Position numbers and translations under genes: made by a program
The notes under the pieces: model-generated
The model's database searches: none
Told to the model about the DNA's origin: nothing
What the model saw: the letters and a program-made list of their open reading frames with translations, nothing else
Source of the DNA: an uncultured Clostridium sp.
Lineage (GTDB): Bacteria > Bacillota > Clostridia > Lachnospirales > Lachnospiraceae
DNA length: 64,000 nucleotides
Reading direction: 5' to 3'
Assembly (NCBI GenBank): GCA_900542035.1
Contig: UQMJ01000001.1
Location: 186,001-250,000 of the forward strand
Shown: in pieces, positions 58,711-64,000 of the stretch
Position numbering within the stretch: the first letter of the stretch is position 1
How the letters are laid out: each line of letters opens with the position of its first letter

Positions 58711-60174
58711 ATGAGAACAGGATTTCCAAAAGATTTTTTATGGGGAGGAGCCATTGCCGCATCGCAGGCAGACGGTGCTTATAATCAGGGAGGAAAGGGA
58801 TTAGATACCCAGGATTTGCGATATTTTGATGCGGCATGGACAAAAGAAGAGCGGGCCATGTATCAAAACCGGCGTATGAACGACGCAAAGTTTCAGAAAG
58901 CGTTAACGGATCTGGATCTTGTCCATTATCCATTTCGGTGGGGAATTGATTTTTATCACACATACAAAGAGGATATCCGCTTATTCCATGAGCTTGGAAT
59001 CAAGGTATTAAGAACTTCTATTAACTGGGCAAGAATTTATCCAAATGGAGATGATGAGACTCCGAATGAGGAGGGAATTCAGTTTTACAAAGACTTGTTT
59101 GGAGAGTGTAAAAAGTACGGAATCAAAGTATTCGCTACCATTCTTCACTACAATATTCCGGTTCATCTTGTACTGGAATATGGCGGATGGAAAAATAGAA
59201 AAACGGTAGATTTTTATGTAAGATATGCCAAAACCTTATTTGAAAATCTGGGAGATCTGGTAGACTACTGGCTTCCATTTAACGAATTTAATGCAGGACG
59301 GTTTAATCCATATAATGGAGTGTGCCTGGTAGAAGATCAGGAAGAAAATTATGTAAATGCAATTTTCCAATGCCTGCACCATCAGTTTATTGCCAATGCT
59401 TTAACCGTAAAGCTGGGACATGAAATGCTTCCAGGTTCTATGATAGGAGGTATGATTGCCAGATTTACTACGTATCCGGCAACTTGTCATCCAGATGACG
59501 TGATGCAGATGATTTTGGATGATCAGTATTCCAACTGGTTTTATCTGGATGTAATGGCGAGAGGAAGTTATCCTGCCTATATGGATCGGTACTTTGAAAA
59601 GGAGAAGATCCAGATTCAGAAAGAGCAGGGGGATGATGAACTTCTAAAAGAAAATACCATAGATTTTACTGCATTTTCTTACTACTTTTCCCAGGTTTCC
59701 ACAACAAAACAGGGATGGGAAAAGACCAGCGGCAATTTGATTATGGCAAACAAAAATCCTTATTTAGAGACCAGTGAATGGGGCTGGCAGAAAGATCCGA
59801 CGGGGCTTAGGATTACGTTGAATCAGATCTATGACCGCTACCAGCTTCCCGTATTTGTGGCAGAAAATGGTCTGGGTGCAAAAGATGTATTAGAGGAGGA
59901 CGGTTCTATTCATGACCCATATCGAATCGAGTATCTGAAAGCCCATATCCAGCAGATGAAAGAGGCAGTCATTGACGGCGTGGATTTAATCGGCTATACT
60001 ATGTGGGGATTCATTGACATTGTTTCCTGCGGTCCAATGGAAATGAGCAAACGGTACGGCGTCATCTATGTAGACCAGGACGATGAAGGAAAAGGAAGCA
60101 GGAAACGGTTGAAAAAAGACTCCTTTTACTGGTATCAGAAATGCATGGAAAGCAACGGGGAAGAACTGTCATAG
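58711..60174 (+). CDS. GH1 6-phospho-beta-glucosidase
   Basis: A 487-residue cytoplasmic (beta/alpha)8 enzyme that hydrolyses the phosphorylated beta-glucoside delivered by the PTS. The N-terminal signature is FPKDFLWGGAIAASQADGAY, the acid/base Glu192 lies in PFNEFNAG and the nucleophile Glu385 in VAENGLG. The SKRYGVIYVD segment near the C-terminus carries the Lys/Tyr pair that contacts the 6-phosphate. AGGAGGG precedes ATG 58711. It is the second gene of the PTS operon. Confidence 0.93.
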   Translation: MRTGFPKDFLWGGAIAASQADGAYNQGGKGLDTQDLRYFDAAWTKEERAMYQNRRMNDAKFQKALTDLDLVHYPFRWGIDFYHTYKEDIRLFHELGIKVLRTSINWARIYPNGDDETPNEEGIQFYKDLFGECKKYGIKVFATILHYNIPVHLVLEYGGWKNRKTVDFYVRYAKTLFENLGDLVDYWLPFNEFNAGRFNPYNGVCLVEDQEENYVNAIFQCLHHQFIANALTVKLGHEMLPGSMIGGMIARFTTYPATCHPDDVMQMILDDQYSNWFYLDVMARGSYPAYMDRYFEKEKIQIQKEQGDDELLKENTIDFTAFSYYFSQVSTTKQGWEKTSGNLIMANKNPYLETSEWGWQKDPTGLRITLNQIYDRYQLPVFVAENGLGAKDVLEEDGSIHDPYRIEYLKAHIQQMKEAVIDGVDLIGYTMWGFIDIVSCGPMEMSKRYGVIYVDQDDEGKGSRKRLKKDSFYWYQKCMESNGEELS

Positions 60175-60211
60175 AGATGGGGAAAATCTGGTATAGAGAG
60201 AAGACGAAATC

Positions 60212-61339
60212 ATGGAAAAAGCACAAATAAACGAGTTTATCGAGCAGCATAAGCAAGAAGCCGTCGCGCTTCTGGAAGAATTGGGAAAGATTCCGGCGCC
60301 CAGTCATAAGGAAGGAAAAAGAGCAGCCTTTTGTAAAAAGTGGTTTGAGCAAACAGGCTGTAATGAAGTCTGGATTGATGAAGCACAAAATGTTATCTGC
60401 AAATTTAACTGCGATAAGTATGAGGACATCGTTGTACTGATGGCTCACACCGACGTGGTATTTGATGATTTGGAAGAACTTCCCATGACGAGAAAGGGAA
60501 ACATTTTATCAGCTCCTGGAATTGGAGACGACACCGCAAATCTGGTAAACTTAATGATGGGTGCAAAGTTTCTGGTTCATCATTCGCACCAGCTGAAAAC
60601 AGGGATTATGATAGTGGCAAATTCCTGTGAGGAAGGACTGGGAAATTTAAAGGGATGCAAAGAGATTTTTAATAATTACGGAAACCGGATTCGGGCGTTT
60701 TATTCTTTTGACTGTTATCTGTCTGTCTGCACCAGCATACCCGTAGGTTCCCATCGGTACCGGATTCAGATCCAGACCGAAGGCGGCCATTCTTACCAGG
60801 ATTTTGGCAGGGATAATGCCATTCATATTGCGGCCCAGATTATCAATGAGTTGTATCAGATCGAACTGCCTGCAGGGGAAATTACTACTTACAATGTGGG
60901 AAAGATAACGGGAGGAACTACGGTCAATTCCATTCCCCAGGAGGCGGTGCTGCTTTATGAATACCGTTCCTGCAGTGAAAAGTGCTTAAAGGAAATGGAA
61001 CAAAAGTTTCAGCAGGTCATTGAAAAATTCCGAAGGCAGGGAAAAAAGGTCAATGTGGAGATTTTAGGAATCCGGCCAGGAGCCGGAGAGTTTGACCGGA
61101 CAGAACTGGAAAACTGGACGAAACAGAATGTGGCCTGTATTCAGGAGTTCTACGATGGAGAAATGGATTTTGCCCCTCATTCGACCGACGCAAACATCCC
61201 CCTTTCAATGGGAATGCTTGCCAATACCATCGGTACGATAAGAGGCGGCAAAGCCCATACCAGAGAAGAGTGGGTGGATTTGGATTCTATCCCTGTCGGA
61301 ATGGGAATTGTACTCAGTATTTTAAGTCAATATATGTAA
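60212..61339 (+). CDS. M20 family metallopeptidase/deacylase
   Basis: A 375-residue zinc enzyme of the M20 group, perhaps a peptidase T-like or carboxypeptidase-like member. Metal ligands: LMAHTDVVFDD, GIGDDTANLVN, NSCEEGLGN and the late GGKAHTREEWVD with the preceding PHSTDANIP. The dimerisation lid contains GGHSYQDFGRDNA. It is the third gene after PTS and GH1, so its substrate may be an amide- or peptide-linked part of the same glycoside; that is inference. Confidence 0.85.
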   Translation: MEKAQINEFIEQHKQEAVALLEELGKIPAPSHKEGKRAAFCKKWFEQTGCNEVWIDEAQNVICKFNCDKYEDIVVLMAHTDVVFDDLEELPMTRKGNILSAPGIGDDTANLVNLMMGAKFLVHHSHQLKTGIMIVANSCEEGLGNLKGCKEIFNNYGNRIRAFYSFDCYLSVCTSIPVGSHRYRIQIQTEGGHSYQDFGRDNAIHIAAQIINELYQIELPAGEITTYNVGKITGGTTVNSIPQEAVLLYEYRSCSEKCLKEMEQKFQQVIEKFRRQGKKVNVEILGIRPGAGEFDRTELENWTKQNVACIQEFYDGEMDFAPHSTDANIPLSMGMLANTIGTIRGGKAHTREEWVDLDSIPVGMGIVLSILSQYM

Positions 61340-61344
61340 GGATA

Positions 61345-61370
61345 AGAGGGATGCGGTTAGGCATCCCTCT
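61345..61370 (+). terminator. Terminator-like hairpin after the PTS-GH1-M20 operon
   Basis: A perfect 10-bp stem AGAGGGATGC/GCATCCCTCT with a 6-nt loop. The following bases (ATTACGTTG) lack a real T-run, so termination may be weak. Confidence 0.55.
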
Positions 61371-61409
61371 ATTACGTTGAATTTTATAATGCCTAAAAGC
61401 GATGTGAAG

Positions 61410-61646
61410 CTAATTCTTTTGAGAATCCAATGCTAATCCAATCAATCGATCCGTCTGATCTGCCATAAACAGAGGAATATTCAGCACATCATCATCTAGT
61501 TTCAGATTATCCAGAGAGAACCTGATGCGGAGTTTAACCTTGTCAGAAAACAGCTCCTTGAATTTTTTAAGGCTCTTGCTGGATATATTGGCTTCGGATT
61601 TGACCTCAACAGGGAAAATATCATTCTCACGCTGGAATTGTACTTT
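61410..61646 (-). pseudogene. Remnant of a DUF4143-type AAA ATPase, C-terminal end only
   Basis: On the minus strand, about 79 codons between an in-frame stop (61647-61649) and the natural stop (61410-61412) read QRENDIFPVEVKSEANISSK, then SLKKFKELFS, a VKLRIRFSL strand and VLNIPLFMAD. This is the typical end of DUF4143-domain ATPases (PIEVKxxxNLxxKSLKxF ... IPLY). There is no start codon or ATPase core, so it is a 3' fragment left by deletion. It fills most of the gap between the M20 gene and the AraC gene. Confidence 0.7.
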
Positions 61647-61658
61647 TTACATTTCTTT

Positions 61659-62474
61659 TCAGATGGTAACCGGTGTTCTGGAATTGCTTCGGTACTGAGA
61701 AGGGGTCTGGCTGCATTGCTTTTTGAAAAAACGGATAAAGTGGCTTTCATCGTAGAATTTAAGCTGTTCACTGATCGCTCGAATAGGGATATCCGTATTT
61801 TGAAGCAGGAAACAGGCTTTCATAAATTTGAGTTTGTGATAGTATTCTACTGCGCCACATCCGAATTCTTCACGAACTAAACGCTCCAGATGAGTCTTAC
61901 TGAGATCTAAATGATGACACATATCAGATAGGGTAAGATTTAAACATTCATCTTGTACCACCATATCTAAAAAACGTTCTCGAAAATTTTTGTTAGAAGA
62001 ATCTGCTGCCTGTTCTAAAAAAGAAAGAACTAGGGACTCTGCGCTGTTTTGCAGCCGCAATAGATTTAGGCGGGTTAAATCACGAACAGATTTAATAAGC
62101 TCTTCATATTTAGCTGGAAGCATATTCATATTAACGATCGAAAAACCAGTTGGGAAGATTTGACAGATTAAACTGCATAGCTCTTCCTTTTCTTTTTGGT
62201 TTAAGATATCAACTCCGATCTGACTATATCCTTTTTTTGAATGTAAGCTGTGAGGAATAGAGGGTGGGAGAATGACTGCCTGGTTTTCATACACAAAATA
62301 GGACTGTCCATCTAAAATAACTTCTAAAAGTCCTGCTGTTACAAAAATGACATGATAAAAATTATGACTATGAAGACGTAAATGAAAATCAGGCGGGCGT
62401 TTGATTACATGGATTACCCGAAGGGGAGAGGAAAGTGGAATCATAGCGCCAGTAAACATATCAAAACATTCCAT
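61659..62474 (-). CDS. AraC family regulator
   Basis: A 271-residue regulator with a cupin-type sensor (about 20-100: FHLRLHSHNFYHVIFVTAG, ENQAVILPPSIPHSLHS) and a C-terminal double helix-turn-helix (about 175-265: LTLSDMCHHLDLSKTHLERLVREEF and LKFYDESHFIRFFKKQCSQTPSQYR). AAGGAG six bases before ATG 62474 fits. It is divergent from the beta-propeller and lipoprotein genes and probably regulates them. Base composition from here on is more AT-rich than before. Confidence 0.9.
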   Translation of the reverse strand: MECFDMFTGAMIPLSSPLRVIHVIKRPPDFHLRLHSHNFYHVIFVTAGLLEVILDGQSYFVYENQAVILPPSIPHSLHSKKGYSQIGVDILNQKEKEELCSLICQIFPTGFSIVNMNMLPAKYEELIKSVRDLTRLNLLRLQNSAESLVLSFLEQAADSSNKNFRERFLDMVVQDECLNLTLSDMCHHLDLSKTHLERLVREEFGCGAVEYYHKLKFMKACFLLQNTDIPIRAISEQLKFYDESHFIRFFKKQCSQTPSQYRSNSRTPVTI

Positions 62475-62715
62475 AAAGCACTCCTTAAAAAGTAATGGTC
62501 TGATTTTACAATTATATGGGAAAATTGTGAATTGAAAGGAAAATTCAGATCCGATATAATTGTCATAAAGTTATAGATTTAGAGAGAAAAGACATAAAAA
62601 ATATACAAATTTCTTATATATATTTTCTATATATCTAATAATATAGTAAATATATAAAAATATCAAGAAAAAGGAAGAAAAAAATCGGCAAAACGCAAAA
62701 AGGAGAGAAAATACA

Positions 62716-63900
62716 ATGAAAGGTATTTTGAATGGAGAACTCATACAGGTAAAGAAAATTTCGCCAGATGATGAAGGGTATTACTTCTATGGTTATTATG
62801 ATAATCTGGCATTTCATCCTGAAAAAAAGTTTCACTTATGTCATCGAGTTTCATTTATGGATAGGCTCCCAAAAGTTGGTGATGTATGCCAGCTTGGTGT
62901 TATTAATATGGAGACCAGGGAATTTATCCAGTTAGCACAGACGGAATCATGGAACTTTCAACAGGGTGCCATGCTTTCTTGGAATCCGGCAAATAGTGAC
63001 GAAATCATCTATAATGTTTTCGAAGAGGGGAAGTACAAGGCTGTAATAAAAAATTTGAAAAATAACACAGTGCGCTATATGGATAGGCCGGTGGCAAATG
63101 TTTCTCCTGATGGCAAATGGGGACTGTCCATAAATATGAATCGTATTTATGATTTTCGTCCTGGTTATGGATACTGTAATATAGAAGATCCATGGAAGAA
63201 TGTAAATGCTCCGGCAGAGGACGGTGTTTTCCTGGTAAATATGGAAACGGGAAAAAGCGATCAGATTATTTCATACGAGCAGCTGGCAGAAATTTATAAT
63301 TATAAAGATGACCACAAAATAGATTGGAAGATCACAATTAACCATATTACTTTTAATCGGGAATCTAACCGATTTCTTTTTCTGGTAAGATATTTTCCAG
63401 AAGAAGGAAAAGAATGGAAAACGGGATTGGGAACCAGTGATTTGCAGGGAAATATATATAAGTTAAGAAATTATACCTATGCATCCCATTACTATTGGGG
63501 AAAACAGGGAAAACTTTTGATTTATGCAGACTGTGGGGTAGGAGCTGGCTTATATGAATTAAAAGATAAAAGTCAGGAATACAGAATTTTTGATAAGAAG
63601 ATGTTTTTTGAAGATATTCATTGCAGCTATTCGCCGGATGGACAATGGATTATTGGAGATGGCTATCAGGACGATCAGGATTACCGACCATTATATCTCT
63701 ATAATATTGAAAGTGGAAAAGGGATGGTAATTGGAAGGTTTTATTCTCCAAAGCCGGATTGTACGGATATTCGCTGCGATCTTCACTGTCGCTGGAATCT
63801 AGATGGAAAGAGTGTGTCAATGGATTCTATCCATGAAGGCAGACGAGGAGTATATTTAGTAGAATTGGAACAGGCAATGAAACATATAAAAGAATGCTAA
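62716..63900 (+). CDS. PD40/WD40-like beta-propeller protein (oligogalacturonide lyase-like)
   Basis: A 394-residue cytoplasmic protein of repeated beta-propeller blades: AMLSWNPANSDEIIYNVFEEG, ANVSPDGKWGLSINMNRIYD, CSYSPDGQWIIGDGYQDD and the closing CDLHCRWNLDGKSVSMDSIHEG. The last segment matches TolB/PD40 blades (xDLHPRWSPDGK, DSxHEGxRGxY) found in oligogalacturonate-lyase-like proteins. Lyase activity is not proven: the catalytic His/metal set was not verified. AAAGGAGAG precedes ATG 62716. A lipoprotein gene follows 12 bases after its stop. Confidence 0.7.
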   Translation: MKGILNGELIQVKKISPDDEGYYFYGYYDNLAFHPEKKFHLCHRVSFMDRLPKVGDVCQLGVINMETREFIQLAQTESWNFQQGAMLSWNPANSDEIIYNVFEEGKYKAVIKNLKNNTVRYMDRPVANVSPDGKWGLSINMNRIYDFRPGYGYCNIEDPWKNVNAPAEDGVFLVNMETGKSDQIISYEQLAEIYNYKDDHKIDWKITINHITFNRESNRFLFLVRYFPEEGKEWKTGLGTSDLQGNIYKLRNYTYASHYYWGKQGKLLIYADCGVGAGLYELKDKSQEYRIFDKKMFFEDIHCSYSPDGQWIIGDGYQDDQDYRPLYLYNIESGKGMVIGRFYSPKPDCTDIRCDLHCRWNLDGKSVSMDSIHEGRRGVYLVELEQAMKHIKEC

Positions 63901-63912
63901 GGAGGAAGAAAC

Positions 63913-64000
63913 ATGAGAAAACAAAACAGGATTGCATTAATGCTTGCAGTAGCAATGTGTATGACAACGGCTTGCGGACAGAGTGAAAACCCGCAGGAAT
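63913..64000 (+). CDS. Lipoprotein, probable ABC substrate-binding protein, 5' end
   Basis: Only the first 29 codons are in the window. AAGGAGGAAG precedes ATG 63913, and the peptide has a basic start (MRKQNR), a hydrophobic core and a lipobox TTAC (Cys at residue 20), so a lipoprotein is clear. Position after an AraC-regulated sugar-type gene suggests the binding protein of a carbohydrate ABC importer; this is inference. Confidence 0.7.
   Translation, partial: MRKQNRIALMLAVAMCMTTACGQSENPQE

Overview
The window reads as a chromosomal segment of an anaerobic, endospore-forming Clostridia, most likely a Lachnospiraceae member. Grounds: ftsZ-spoIIGA-sigE plus sigG, a YlmC/YmxH sporulation protein, a Spo0A C-terminal-like protein, DUF4364/DUF5716/DUF5717-type proteins typical of that family, strong AGGAGG ribosome sites, and many TTG/GTG starts. 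No rRNA, tRNA, CRISPR array, insertion sequence or prophage was seen.

Layout. 1-9.8 kb: the ftsZ 3' end, spoIIGA and sigE, then a two-component system divergent from a GlcNAc/glucose-type PTS permease, then sigG on the opposite strand, a MATE exporter and coaX. 9.8-18 kb: coaBC, prfC, yqeY, a PepV-type dipeptidase and the methionine importer metNIQ. 18-24 kb: ylmC, nrdR, yqeG, a fused aroD-aroK, efp, an NlpC/P60 wall hydrolase and argS. 24-36.5 kb: a SWIM-SNF2 helicase, DUF4364, a three-gene DUF5717/Hsp70-like/TPR-like operon, an Fe-S aldo/keto reductase, an ArsC-like protein, an HD hydrolase and DUF1292. 36.7-43.5 kb: a stand-alone Spo0A-C-like protein, then an AraC regulator divergent from a GH31 + TRAP transporter operon. 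43.5-50 kb: a coiled-coil protein, an rRNA-type methyltransferase, TetR, DegV, an EamA transporter, a PTS IIA-Glc, and a double-rubredoxin protein coupled to a ferredoxin. 49.9-56.1 kb: LacI, PhnD-PhnC-PhnE-PhnE and a cytosolic nucleotidase-family enzyme. 56.1-64 kb: AraC, a beta-glucoside PTS, GH1 and M20 peptidase, a decayed ATPase remnant, another AraC, a PD40 beta-propeller protein and the start of a lipoprotein gene.

How genes work together. The sporulation genes supply the mother-cell and forespore sigma factors. Two PTS permeases lack IIA domains and could both be served by the lone IIA-Glc protein. Four sugar or nutrient loci each carry their own regulator next to the operon (YesMN-like two-component system, AraC twice, LacI).

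The most unusual non-coding signals are three. (1) A methionine-rich 29-codon leader ORF with its own promoter and a downstream terminator precedes metNIQ, with no SAM riboswitch or T-box signature recognised. (2) A 147-bp element after coaBC folds into a four-way junction, and a truncated relative lies after pepV. (3) An exact 10-bp repeat occurs 105 bp apart between the AraC and GH31 genes. The least understood gene set is the DUF5717/DUF5716/TPR-like operon.
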